Shown: positions 1 to 7,315 of the stretch, one piece after another
How positions within the stretch are numbered: the stretch's first letter is position 1
Layout of the letters: the number at the start of each line of letters is the position of its first letter
NCBI GenBank assembly: GCA_043783625.1
Contig: JAYVZE010000162.1
Span: 1-15,651 of the forward strand
Direction: 5' to 3'
DNA length: 15,651 nt
Origin: JAFDVL01 sp043783625
GTDB lineage: Bacteria > Acidobacteriota > Blastocatellia > RBC074
Notes under the pieces: model-generated
Told to the model about the DNA's origin: nothing
The model's input: the letters and a program-made list of their open reading frames with translations, nothing else
Databases searched by the model: none
Made by a program: the position numbers and the translations under genes

Positions 1-23
1 CCCCTTAATTCACCTACTTCAGG

Positions 24-94
24 AGTGTCCGTTACAAATTCCACCTACTTCACTTTCTAAGCAGTTGAACTTGTTAGACTTATAACCGGACACT
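24..94. repeat. Short inverted-repeat element, possible IS or MITE remnant
   Basis: The 8-bp arms AGTGTCCG (24-31) and CGGACACT (87-94) are perfect inverted repeats, and the match continues inward as TTA after a one-base gap. A smaller TCTAA/TTAGA pair (56-60, 74-78) lies inside. An 11-bp direct repeat, CACCTACTTCA, occurs at 11-21 and 42-52. Termini of this general look occur on insertion sequences, but there is no transposase here and the window edge cuts off the left context. A small non-autonomous element or a decayed IS end is an inference only. Confidence 0.3.
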
Positions 95-114
95 AATGAA
101 GAGCGATAAGGGGT

Positions 115-185
115 AAGGGAGCAGGGATCAGTAGGAAAAAGAGATGAAACTCTCAAGCTCTTTTTCCCCTTGCCCCTGCTCCCTT
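115..185. repeat. Nested hairpin downstream of the OmpA-fusion gene
   Basis: Two stacked perfect inverted repeats are visible. The outer arms are AAGGGAGCAGGG (115-126) and its complement at 174-185, 12 bp. The inner arms are GGAAAAAGAG (134-143) and its complement at 158-167, 10 bp, with a 14-nt loop. The element ends 5 nt before the stop codon of the minus-strand gene, so it could end that transcript or protect its 3' end. There is no clean U-tract after the outer stem on either strand. A dispersed REP-like repeat is as likely as a terminator. Confidence 0.55.
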
Positions 186-190
186 TTCAA

Positions 191-1981
191 TTATCTCAAG
201 ACAATCACGACGCGACGATTCGCGGCTTTCTCTTTGTCATCTTTATTTCCATTCCCCGGCAAGGGACGATAAGAACCGTAGCCTTCGACATTTTCCAATC
301 GTTTTTCATTGATGTTAATCGCCGATGGATCAGACGCTTTCAGCCATTGCCAGACAGACTGTGCACGCTCTTTCGAGAGCTTAATATTTGTTCCGTCATC
401 ACCGACGTTATCCGTGTGACCTTCAACAATTACTTTCGTATCGTTGGCGCGAATCAGCAGGCTGCGAATTTCCTGAAGCGTCGCCATCTCGGATGGTTTT
501 ACTTTCGCCGATCCGCTGTCAAATGAAATTTGATAGTTCGCTTTGACGACGGTGCCTTGATTTTGACCGCTTTCAAAAGCCGCCTGATACACCGGAGCCG
601 CTGTTTTTTCATCGGTAATTTCTTTGATGAAACTGAGATCAACGACCTGACTGACCGGCGTGATTGTCGGCAGGCGATCCGGCAAAATTTTCTGTAAGCG
701 TTTGCCGTGATCGGTATAGGTGATACCAAAAATGCTGCGTTCAAAAGGTTCTTTGCCGTCAAGTCCGAAAAGGTGGCGAACTTCGGCGATATTGTTGACA
801 CGCGAACCGCCGAGCGGGACTCCGTTTTCAACTTGTCCTTTGAAATAAGTATTCCAGAAGCTTGGTCCCATTCCATCCATATTGAAGACCAATGAATTCA
901 GAGCTGAAACGCGATTCGCAAAGTAATTCGGGTCCGTCTGAATCTTCTCATTAGAACGTGCGACGCAGCGCAATAAGGTCTTCACGTAATCACGATGTTT
1001 GTTCAGCCAGTCTTCGTTGCCAAATAGAATGTGCGGCATCATGTAGCTGTATTCTTTGGTCGAAACGATCTTCTGCACTTTTTCAGATTTGTTTTTGTAA
1101 TTCACTGAAGCACGCGCTTTGACCGCCATGACATCGCCCGGCGTCCACGTGGCTACCGCGTCAATTGGATGATCCTCATTCTTGCCGGAAGCACGATTGC
1201 GCAGCGAAACTTTGGCATTTGCGGCAAATTTTTGCGCAGCTTCGATGTGGTCGGTCGCGTTGACGAAGTTGATGGCTTCAGGATCGTAGACCTGTTCATC
1301 GGGATTAACGGGGATTTGATTATCTGCTGCCCAGTTGACAGTGACGTTCCAATCGCAGTAAGGAACAGCGGTCACGACGACGGAGCCGCGCGCGAGTTGC
1401 GGGTCTTTCTTCCACGATTCCGGCCCCATTAAGCAATCTTCACCGAAGGAATATCCGCTTGACCAGACGACTTTGGCTTTGTTGCCGCGTAGCAATTTAT
1501 TGGCTCCGGCAATATCAACGGCGGATTGATCTCCGGTAGTTGTGACCAACTGCATCGCGCCTGTTGACAGTGCTTCGACTTGCTTTGACGTATCGTTTTC
1601 GATGACGATTTTCGTATTAGTAATTCCGGCCTGGCATAAACACGCGCTGGGATAATCGCCGGATTTTCCGGGACCTCCGACGGCGTCAATGATTCCCGAT
1701 TCGGTTTGCCACGTCCAAAGTCCGATGACGACTTCAGGGTTATCCGAAGTTTTTTCTGGAGCTTTGACCGCCGAAGCAGGCAAGTTGGCGAGCGAAATGT
1801 TTTCAAGTTTTTCGCGGCTGTCCAACACGATGGAGCCTTTGCTGCCAGTATTAGGATTGAGCTTGGCAGTGAGCGAATCAAACATGCCCAGTTGTTTTAA
1901 TCCGGCAAAGACGAGACCTGCCATGACTAATAAAATTAAGATGACGCCGCCGGGGCGAATTTCTACACGACCGATTTTCAT
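191..1981 (-). CDS. Membrane-anchored substrate-binding protein fused to OmpA peptidoglycan-binding domain
   Basis: The 596-residue protein starts with a short cytoplasmic tail and one hydrophobic anchor (about residues 11-28). A periplasmic solute-binding-type region follows (about 80-430, opening with VVIGLWTW), of the kind seen in nitrate/sulfonate/phosphate-like binding proteins. The C-terminus is an OmpA-like domain (about 480-596) with FDSGS (487-491), GHTD (521-524), LSxxRA (535-540) and NRR (588-590). D524 and R539 match the residues that bind diaminopimelate in this family. The anchor would sit in the inner membrane and the OmpA domain would grip peptidoglycan. I chose the ATG at 1981 because GGAG (1990-1993) lies 8 nt upstream; a TTG 18 bp further up includes this ribosome site and is unlikely. 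No permease or ATPase gene is adjacent in the window. The ligand is unknown. Confidence 0.85.
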   Translation of the reverse strand: MKIGRVEIRPGGVILILLVMAGLVFAGLKQLGMFDSLTAKLNPNTGSKGSIVLDSREKLENISLANLPASAVKAPEKTSDNPEVVIGLWTWQTESGIIDAVGGPGKSGDYPSACLCQAGITNTKIVIENDTSKQVEALSTGAMQLVTTTGDQSAVDIAGANKLLRGNKAKVVWSSGYSFGEDCLMGPESWKKDPQLARGSVVVTAVPYCDWNVTVNWAADNQIPVNPDEQVYDPEAINFVNATDHIEAAQKFAANAKVSLRNRASGKNEDHPIDAVATWTPGDVMAVKARASVNYKNKSEKVQKIVSTKEYSYMMPHILFGNEDWLNKHRDYVKTLLRCVARSNEKIQTDPNYFANRVSALNSLVFNMDGMGPSFWNTYFKGQVENGVPLGGSRVNNIAEVRHLFGLDGKEPFERSIFGITYTDHGKRLQKILPDRLPTITPVSQVVDLSFIKEITDEKTAAPVYQAAFESGQNQGTVVKANYQISFDSGSAKVKPSEMATLQEIRSLLIRANDTKVIVEGHTDNVGDDGTNIKLSKERAQSVWQWLKASDPSAININEKRLENVEGYGSYRPLPGNGNKDDKEKAANRRVVIVLR

Positions 1982-2318
1982 AAGTTTTTCTCCAGTCAAT
2001 TACTCAGCGAAATTTTACGCAGAGCTGCTAAATTGTACGCAGCGGAGTTCATTCGTGTTTCCAAAATCGGAATTGCAAGGTTGTTTGAAAAATGGATAAG
2101 ACTGCGAGTACCGCTTTGCAGTTTTTTGGTTGCTGAACATCTCAAGCCGCTCAATGAGCAAATACGAATTCCGAGCGCGTGAAGGATACAGCGGACAGCA
2201 GCAAAAATTCAATGAAGATTTGAGTAGGAGGTGCGAATCGGTCAATTCTCACCTTCGTCAGGAATTTATCGAATGCCGAACTTTTCTATAGTAAAATGAA
2301 TGAGAGGAGAAAATGATT
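1982..2318. other. Divergent intergenic region between OmpA-fusion gene and antitoxin
   Basis: No convincing gene is seen. The minus strand carries a TACAAT -10-like hexamer (2032-2037) about 50 bp above the OmpA-fusion start, without a good -35. The plus strand has a weak hairpin (ACTGC 2101-2105 with GCAGT 2118-2122) running into six T residues (2122-2127), which resembles a terminator although no plus-strand gene precedes it. A 76-codon minus-strand reading frame (2015-2245) has no ribosome site or recognisable family features and was not called. Confidence 0.4.
2287..2292 (+). promoter_or_regulatory. Candidate -10 element of the toxin-antitoxin operon
   Basis: TATAGT lies 27 bp before the preferred antitoxin start and upstream of the GAGGAG ribosome site (2304-2309). 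No good -35 hexamer is seen at 16-18 bp, so the promoter may depend on other contacts. Type II antitoxins usually repress their own promoter, but I see no strong palindrome here. Confidence 0.25.
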
Positions 2319-2567
2319 ATGTTGCATAGACTTGAAGCTGAAGTAGATATTAACGGCAACGTGCGATTACTTGAACCATTACAGCTTTCAAAACCACAAC
2401 GCGCCATCGTAACTTTACTTTATGAAACGAATGAAATTCCAAGCCGCAAAGGAACTGCTGGGGATTTTTTAAAATTCCTGCATGAGAATCGCTTACCACC
2501 AAATTCTCGCCCAAGTGCTGAAGAAATTGAGGCGCAAATTACTGAGGCGCGCGAATCATGGGATTAA
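2319..2567 (+). CDS. Antitoxin of a VapBC-type toxin-antitoxin pair
   Basis: This small protein (82 residues from the preferred start) should be the antitoxin for the PIN toxin that overlaps it. Its N-terminal half has the pattern EVDINGNVRLLEPL followed by a valine/leucine-rich strand (IVTLLYE), as in small beta-rich antitoxins often found before PIN toxins (DUF104/AF2212-like in style). The charged C-terminal tail (SAEEIEAQITEARESWD) is the kind of segment that wraps around the toxin. Two ATG codons compete: 2313 leaves only 3 nt after GAGGAG (2304-2309), while 2319 leaves 9 nt, so 2319 is preferred. It is translationally coupled to the toxin by a 10-nt overlap. The exact family assignment is uncertain; the operon position supports the role. 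Confidence 0.8.
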   Translation: MLHRLEAEVDINGNVRLLEPLQLSKPQRAIVTLLYETNEIPSRKGTAGDFLKFLHENRLPPNSRPSAEEIEAQITEARESWD

Positions 2568-2971
2568 ATTCATTGCGCGTTTATCTTGATTCGTGCGTGG
2601 TAATTTATCTGGTTGAAGAACATCCGATATTTGCGCCTGCCGTCGAGACTCTGCTTGCAAAGCACCCTGACATAATTTTTCAGATCTCAGGTTTAACGGA
2701 GATGGAATGTCTAGTAATGCCATTCAGAAACAGGAGCCAGCTATTGCTGGAAAAATATCGCAAGTGGTTTGAGCGTGCAGCTATTTTTCCAAGTGAACGA
2801 GATATGTTTCGGCAAGCCGCACAACTGAGAGCCGATCACAAATCCTTGAAAACTCCCGACGCGATTCATCTGGCTACGGCATTACATTATGGCTGTGATG
2901 AATTTTGGACGAATGATGATCGGTTGACAAAAATTGCGCCAGCCATTGCCAGAAATATTTTAGCCAATTAG
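2558..2971 (+). CDS. vapC: PIN-domain ribonuclease toxin, VapC type
   Basis: The 137-residue protein is one complete PIN domain, normal length for VapC. The acidic metal-binding set is visible: D11 (YLDSCVVIY), E50 (LTEMECLV), D101 (TPDAIHLATA) and D120 (WTNDDRL). These residues coordinate Mg/Mn for RNA cleavage, and VapC toxins typically cut tRNA or rRNA and stop translation when free of antitoxin. The ATG lies inside the end of the antitoxin gene in another frame, which couples their translation. The gene ends 18 bp from the convergent TPR gene. All four catalytic acids are intact, so the toxin looks functional. The RNA target cannot be read from the sequence. Confidence 0.92.
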   Translation: MGLNSLRVYLDSCVVIYLVEEHPIFAPAVETLLAKHPDIIFQISGLTEMECLVMPFRNRSQLLLEKYRKWFERAAIFPSERDMFRQAAQLRADHKSLKTPDAIHLATALHYGCDEFWTNDDRLTKIAPAIARNILAN

Positions 2972-2989
2972 CGAAGTCCATCGAACAGT

Positions 2990-4111
2990 TTACTTATTCA
3001 AGTCCGCCGGAGAACGGACAGTGCCTCTCGGTAATCCATTATCAAAATTTTTTCGATAATCTTCTAATTCGTCCGCCATCGCTGCATCCATTTTTCTCAT
3101 CTTCGCAAGTTCCTGATCCGCGAGCTTTTGTTTACTCGAATAAAGACTAGCGAGTTGGATATACGCTTTGCAGACTCCGTACTGCGCTTTTGCAAAGCCA
3201 GGCTTTAACTTGAGTGCCTGATTGAAATACACGATTGCTTGTTCCTGTCGCTTGTCAATAACACTGTGCTCACCACCAATCATTGCGAGTCCGACTTGGA
3301 CGAGAGCATCAGGGTTGTTTGGCTTTTTTGCCAGAAAGTCTTTCGTGCGCTTCAAGTTCTCTGCGTACTCAAGTGTCCCCAAGTGGTATTTTAATTCTTC
3401 CTCAACATCTGAAGTTGCATCTTTCCATAGTTCGCGTGCTTCAACTAAGCGTCCTTGTTCGATAAGCAAATGACCAAGCTGAAAGCGTCCAGTCATTTTT
3501 TGGGGATCCGCACTGATGCCTTTTCGATAAATCGCTTCTGCACCTTTTACATTTTTTGCGGATAGCAAAAGAACCCCAAGCGGTACATAAGGCGCAAGAA
3601 AACCTGGATCAGCTTTGATGGCTGATTGGTAAGCGGCACTCACTTCGCTCTTTGGCTTTGCAGCAGCCGAGAGCGACCGACCAAGTACGAAATAAGCCTC
3701 AGCAAAATTGGGATCAAGTTGGAGAACTTGCCGACAAGTGGCGATTGAGTCATCCAGAGCGTTTCGATAAAAATCCACATTTGCCTTCTTGATGTATATT
3801 TTTTTGTCCTGATTATCGAGCCGTATCGCCTTTGCGTAAACCTCCGATGCACTTTTGTATTTGCTCTGCATCTCGTACACAGCGCCAATCAAAGTGTACG
3901 GCTTAGGGTCACCGGGCATCATCCAGGACGCCTTTTCAAGTACTGAGATTGCTTCCAAATATCTGCCGAGTTGCGATAATGTAAGACCATTTTGCAGAAG
4001 TGCTTCAGCCTTGTTGCCCTGAACAATTTGAATGACAGGCTTTGCGATTAAGTGAAGATTAAAACAACTAAGAAATATCAGGACGGTGAGAAGGATGCGA
4101 AAATTTTTCAT
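2990..4111 (-). CDS. Secreted or periplasmic TPR-repeat protein
   Basis: The 373-residue protein begins with a basic-hydrophobic signal sequence (MKNFRILLTVLIFLSC, about 1-23) followed by TPR motifs: roughly 35-68, 69-102, 103-136, 137-170, 171-204, 205-238, and a last one near 290-306. Repeat ends show the usual pattern of a small or aromatic residue then Pro at helix ends (LDPNFAEAY, ADPGFLAPY, LKPGFAKAQ). Such proteins scaffold protein complexes in the periplasm or outer membrane; no catalytic domain is present. The C16 context FLSC is a poor lipobox, so a lipoprotein is not claimed. I preferred ATG 4111, which has GGGG 5 nt upstream, over a TTG at 4126. No partner is implied by the neighbours. 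Confidence 0.85.
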   Translation of the reverse strand: MKNFRILLTVLIFLSCFNLHLIAKPVIQIVQGNKAEALLQNGLTLSQLGRYLEAISVLEKASWMMPGDPKPYTLIGAVYEMQSKYKSASEVYAKAIRLDNQDKKIYIKKANVDFYRNALDDSIATCRQVLQLDPNFAEAYFVLGRSLSAAAKPKSEVSAAYQSAIKADPGFLAPYVPLGVLLLSAKNVKGAEAIYRKGISADPQKMTGRFQLGHLLIEQGRLVEARELWKDATSDVEEELKYHLGTLEYAENLKRTKDFLAKKPNNPDALVQVGLAMIGGEHSVIDKRQEQAIVYFNQALKLKPGFAKAQYGVCKAYIQLASLYSSKQKLADQELAKMRKMDAAMADELEDYRKNFDNGLPRGTVRSPADLNK

Positions 4112-4147
4112 AAATACCCCGTTCAAGGTGAGGAAATCTGAATCAAG

Positions 4148-4175
4148 ATTCTATCAAATGAACTGTCAACTTCAA
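4148..4175 (-). promoter_or_regulatory. Candidate sigma70-type promoter for the TPR gene
   Basis: On the minus strand TTGAAG (4170-4175) and TAGAAT (4148-4153) are separated by 16 bp and lie about 37 bp above the TPR start codon. A consensus TTGACA directly overlaps the spacer but has no well-spaced -10. This is a match by eye and has not been tested against background frequency. Confidence 0.4.
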
Positions 4176-4215
4176 CATTTATTTTTTGCATAGCCTTGCG
4201 CGCAAAAAGTGTTGG

Positions 4216-4245
4216 TTGACCTTGTGAAGCAAACAAGGTCATAAT
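4216..4245 (+). promoter_or_regulatory. Promoter-like element with MerR-type dyad in its spacer
   Basis: TTGACC (4216-4221) and CATAAT (4240-4245) are 18 bp apart. Between them lies a perfect dyad: GACCTTGT (4218-4225), a 7-nt centre GAAGCAA, and ACAAGGTC (4233-4240). A dyad placed exactly between -35 and -10, starting with ACCTT and ending with AAGGT, is the layout of MerR-family operators such as those of CueR. Those promoters usually have 19-20 bp spacers, so this one is slightly short. The -10 overlaps the apparent start codon of the metallopeptidase (4244), so a transcript from here would begin inside that reading frame. No MerR regulator gene is visible nearby. Confidence 0.45.
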
Positions 4246-5809
4246 GCGCCTTCAGCCTCTTGGGTTATTACCGGAACTGCGCGTCTCCCGGGTGACTGTA
4301 AGTGATAAGGAAGTAAATTTTATTCAGGAAGACAAGAAAAAAGATGGAGCATTTTATGCGATCTTGTCAGAACCTTTGGTGCAAGGGCAACAGTACAAAA
4401 TTACCATTGAGTATCAGGGCGATAAAGTTTTGCAGGATGCTGGCGGGGGAAATTTTGCCGTTGGCGCACGTACGAGTTGGTATCCGAATGTGAACACTTT
4501 TAAGGATCGTGCGACGTTCGATCTGACCTTCAAAATTCCCAAGCAATATGTGCTGGTGAGTGTCGGGCAAAAAACGAAAGAATGGAAAGAAGATGATTTT
4601 ATTGCTTCGCAGTGGGTGTCGGAAATTCCATTGGCGGTGGCGGGATTTAACTACGGCAAATTTAAAACACAGGAACTTTCTGACGAGCCGACCAAATATA
4701 AAATCGAAGGCTACGCTGTAGCCGAAATGCCCGATGGCTTACGAAACACCGGAATTGGCGGAATGGCTCCGACTCGGTTGATTGGGCAAAGTCTGGCCGA
4801 AGCGCAGAATTCAATACGGATATTTTTAAACTATTTTGGAGCTTTGCCTTACGGAAGAATTGCAATCACGCAACAACCACAAATGAATTTCGGTCAGTCG
4901 TGGCCTTCACTGGTGTACATGCCGTTGTTCGCGTATATGGACGCGACGCAACGATGGATGTTAATCGGAAATATCAATTCAGGTCTGAATGAATTTGTCG
5001 ATGAAGTCAATGCGCATGAAGTGGCACATCAGTGGTGGGGGCATATCGTGGGCTGGGCTTCCTATCACGATCAATGGCTGTCGGAAGGGTTCGCCTTCTT
5101 TTCGGCAGGACTGTATCTGAAAATGACTGAGCCAAAACCTGACAAATTTCTGAATTACTGGAAGCACGCACAGGAAGAAATTACGAAAAAGAATTCTTAC
5201 AATTTGCGGGCGAATGATGTGTCACCTGTCTGGATGGGATGGCGCGGCGGATTTTTTAAATACCCGAATGCCTATCAAATTACGGCGTATCGTAAGGGTG
5301 GGTTTATTTTACACATGCTGCGCCAAATGATGTTGGATAACAAAGAAGGCGACAAAGCCTTCAAGGCGATGATGCAGGATTTTGTGAAATCAAATTATAA
5401 TGAAAACGCTTCGACCGAGGCGTTTCTCAATACGGTAAATAAGCACATGCTGCCCGTGATGGACATGACCGGATCAAAAAATATGAACTGGTTTTTTACG
5501 CAATGGGTGTATGGCAAAGAACTTCCGCGTTATAAATTGGAATACAGCTTGGCCGGGGCACCGGAAGGGAAGACTTTACTGAAATTCAACTTAACGCAAA
5601 GTGAAGTTTCCAATAATTTTGCCATGATTGTACCCGTCTATTTGGAGTTTGAAGACAACCATGTGGTGCGCCTTGGACACGTGCCTATCGGTGGAAATTC
5701 AACTTCAAAAGAGTATCAGGTGACGTTACCCAAAAGACCTAAACGGGTTCTGATTAATTATAATTATGACGTGCTAAGCAGCGCGAGCGATAGTGTTGAG
5801 AAAAAATAG
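4244..5809 (+). CDS. M1-like zinc metallopeptidase lacking its N-terminus
   Basis: The gluzincin signature HEVAH (258-262) is followed after 18 residues by E281, exactly the HExxH-x18-E spacing of family M1. Y349 in AYRKGG fits the catalytic tyrosine of the family. In place of the GAMEN exopeptidase loop there is NFGQSWPSLVY (215-225), so substrate choice may differ from aminopeptidases. The N-terminal beta-domain starts abruptly at residue 1 (MRLQPLGLLPELRVSRV), with no signal peptide, while relatives I recall carry an export signal and several hundred more residues. An in-frame TGA (4217-4219) prevents upstream extension, and 4127-4243 holds promoter-like sequence and no N-terminal coding remnant. 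The catalytic core is intact. The gene may be a 5'-deleted pseudogene or a cytoplasmic derivative, and the true start may lie downstream of 4244. Confidence 0.8.
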   Translation: MRLQPLGLLPELRVSRVTVSDKEVNFIQEDKKKDGAFYAILSEPLVQGQQYKITIEYQGDKVLQDAGGGNFAVGARTSWYPNVNTFKDRATFDLTFKIPKQYVLVSVGQKTKEWKEDDFIASQWVSEIPLAVAGFNYGKFKTQELSDEPTKYKIEGYAVAEMPDGLRNTGIGGMAPTRLIGQSLAEAQNSIRIFLNYFGALPYGRIAITQQPQMNFGQSWPSLVYMPLFAYMDATQRWMLIGNINSGLNEFVDEVNAHEVAHQWWGHIVGWASYHDQWLSEGFAFFSAGLYLKMTEPKPDKFLNYWKHAQEEITKKNSYNLRANDVSPVWMGWRGGFFKYPNAYQITAYRKGGFILHMLRQMMLDNKEGDKAFKAMMQDFVKSNYNENASTEAFLNTVNKHMLPVMDMTGSKNMNWFFTQWVYGKELPRYKLEYSLAGAPEGKTLLKFNLTQSEVSNNFAMIVPVYLEFEDNHVVRLGHVPIGGNSTSKEYQVTLPKRPKRVLINYNYDVLSSASDSVEKK

Positions 5810-5824
5810 ATGTCAAAAGAGATG

Positions 5825-5863
5825 GACAGGATTTACAAGACTTTTAGACTTGTAAATCCTGTC
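5825..5863. terminator. 15-bp hairpin between convergent genes
   Basis: GACAGGATTTACAAG (5825-5839) and its exact complement (5849-5863) flank a 9-nt loop. It fills the 64-bp gap between the metallopeptidase stop and the end of the oxidoreductase gene, so it could stop transcription from both sides. No run of T residues follows on either strand. The sequence GATGGACAGGATTTACA resembles a dispersed repeat I recall from many bacterial intergenic regions, so it may be a mobile-type repeat used as a terminator. Confidence 0.55.
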
Positions 5864-5873
5864 TGCCTTAAAA

Positions 5874-7292
5874 TTACTTCTTCGCTACTTTCCCTTTCTC
5901 GACTAAATTTATCGGATCCCATTCCGCAATACGTTTTTCAAAATAACTCACATTGCTGAGCAAGGCTGGAGCCGCTGCTCTGAATCCGAAGGTCGGGTCT
6001 TGGAAAACAGGCTTACGGGCACGGACGCCTGCGAAGAAATTTTTCAGATGTTCTTGATGCATGTCGTAACCGTTGGCTGTCACGAAATGTATGTCTGCCG
6101 GAGCTTCGCGTAGTGGGTTTGTATTGCGCGGATATTTAGCCAGATGTTCCTTGCGCATTTCTTCCAACATCGCTTTCGGGAACGCTCCGTTCGGGAAGGT
6201 TGCATTATTAGTGGTTTGATCACGATGCGTGACCTTGACACCGTCATCCAAATCAATGACGCCGCCATCGCCAACAAATCGAAAGGTTGTCGGGCCGTAG
6301 CCGTTGACGCTGCCGTCGGCGAAGTTCACTTTGAAATTCACTGTGAACGCCGGATGTTTGTCCGAAGCCTCGTAATCAAACAATCCCAGCAATTGATCGG
6401 GTACATCGCGTCCATCGTTCCAGAAGCGAATGCCACCGGTGGAGAAAACTTTTGATGGGCCGACTGCGCCAGTAATCAAATGCGTTCCCGTAAATAAATG
6501 GACGAATAAATCGCCGCCAATGCCTGTGCCGTAATCGCGATAATTGCGCCAACGGAAAAGGCGAATCGGTTCGAATGCATGTTTCGGCGCACGTCCGATG
6601 AAGCGATCCCAGTCAATCGTAGTTGGCGACGCATCGGTCGGAATCGTGTATTGCCACGCGGATTCAGCACTGCGGCGAATGATGGCGGATTCCACTAAAT
6701 TCAATTTTCCAATGACGCCTTTTTCGATCAGCTCTTTGGCTTTGTGGTAAATGATACCGGAGCTGTACTGGCTGCCGACCTGCATGATGCGGCCTGATTC
6801 TTTGTAAGCCTTGATCACGTCGGAGCCTTCCCACAATTGCTGCACCATCGGTTTTTCGCAGTACACATCTTTGCCCGCCTTCATCGCTTCCATCGCAATT
6901 GGCGCGTGCCAGTGATCCGGCGTAGCGATGATGACGGCATCAATATCTTTGCGCGCTAAAACTTCGCGATGATCGCGCGTCGTGAAAAGATGATTGCCGA
7001 AGCGTTCTTTCGCCGCCGTATGACGACCGTCGTAAATGTCTGCGACGGCAACTAATTCCACTCCGGGCACACGGAGAGCTGCTGCTGTGTCACCAGTGCC
7101 TTGTCCGCCCGCGCCAATTAAAGCGATGCGAATGCGGTCATTCGGCGAGACTTGTTTGATCGGTTCCGGTTCAGGAGTGATGTCAATAGGTTTGGCTTCA
7201 GTGCGTGTTTTGCTGGTGATAATCGCGGCTGACGTAGCCGCCGTAGCCTTTTTCAAAAAACTACGTCGTGAATTTTTGTCTGCGTTTTTCAT
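5874..7292 (-). CDS. Tat-exported Gfo/Idh/MocA-family oxidoreductase
   Basis: The 472-residue protein has a twin-arginine signal (SRRSFLKK, 8-15, then an alanine-rich stretch), so it is folded in the cytoplasm and exported. The Rossmann NAD(P)-binding motif is IGAGGQG (59-65), followed by the acidic VAVADIYD segment (81-88). EKP (146-148) carries the conserved catalytic lysine K147. The C-terminal alpha/beta domain includes GGDLFVHLFTGTHLI (259-273), which holds the family's active-site histidine region. Exported members with this architecture probably act on sugars or glycosides in the periplasm with a tightly held cofactor; the substrate is not evident. ATG 7292 is chosen because AAGGAG (7300-7305) lies 7 nt upstream; longer in-frame starts would fall in the adjacent inverted repeat. 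It stands alone as a transcription unit. Confidence 0.9.
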   Translation of the reverse strand: MKNADKNSRRSFLKKATAATSAAIITSKTRTEAKPIDITPEPEPIKQVSPNDRIRIALIGAGGQGTGDTAAALRVPGVELVAVADIYDGRHTAAKERFGNHLFTTRDHREVLARKDIDAVIIATPDHWHAPIAMEAMKAGKDVYCEKPMVQQLWEGSDVIKAYKESGRIMQVGSQYSSGIIYHKAKELIEKGVIGKLNLVESAIIRRSAESAWQYTIPTDASPTTIDWDRFIGRAPKHAFEPIRLFRWRNYRDYGTGIGGDLFVHLFTGTHLITGAVGPSKVFSTGGIRFWNDGRDVPDQLLGLFDYEASDKHPAFTVNFKVNFADGSVNGYGPTTFRFVGDGGVIDLDDGVKVTHRDQTTNNATFPNGAFPKAMLEEMRKEHLAKYPRNTNPLREAPADIHFVTANGYDMHQEHLKNFFAGVRARKPVFQDPTFGFRAAAPALLSNVSYFEKRIAEWDPINLVEKGKVAKK

Positions 7293-7315
7293 GCGGGTAC
7301 TCCTTCTAAGATTTT

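Noticed and set aside
1689..2099. A 136-codon plus-strand reading frame
   Set aside because: It is antisense to the N-terminus of the OmpA-fusion gene, whose protein has clear domains and a ribosome site.
2015..2245. A 76-codon minus-strand reading frame in the intergenic region
   Set aside because: Low-complexity and cysteine/serine-rich sequence without a recognisable pattern or ribosome site; its composition looks non-coding.
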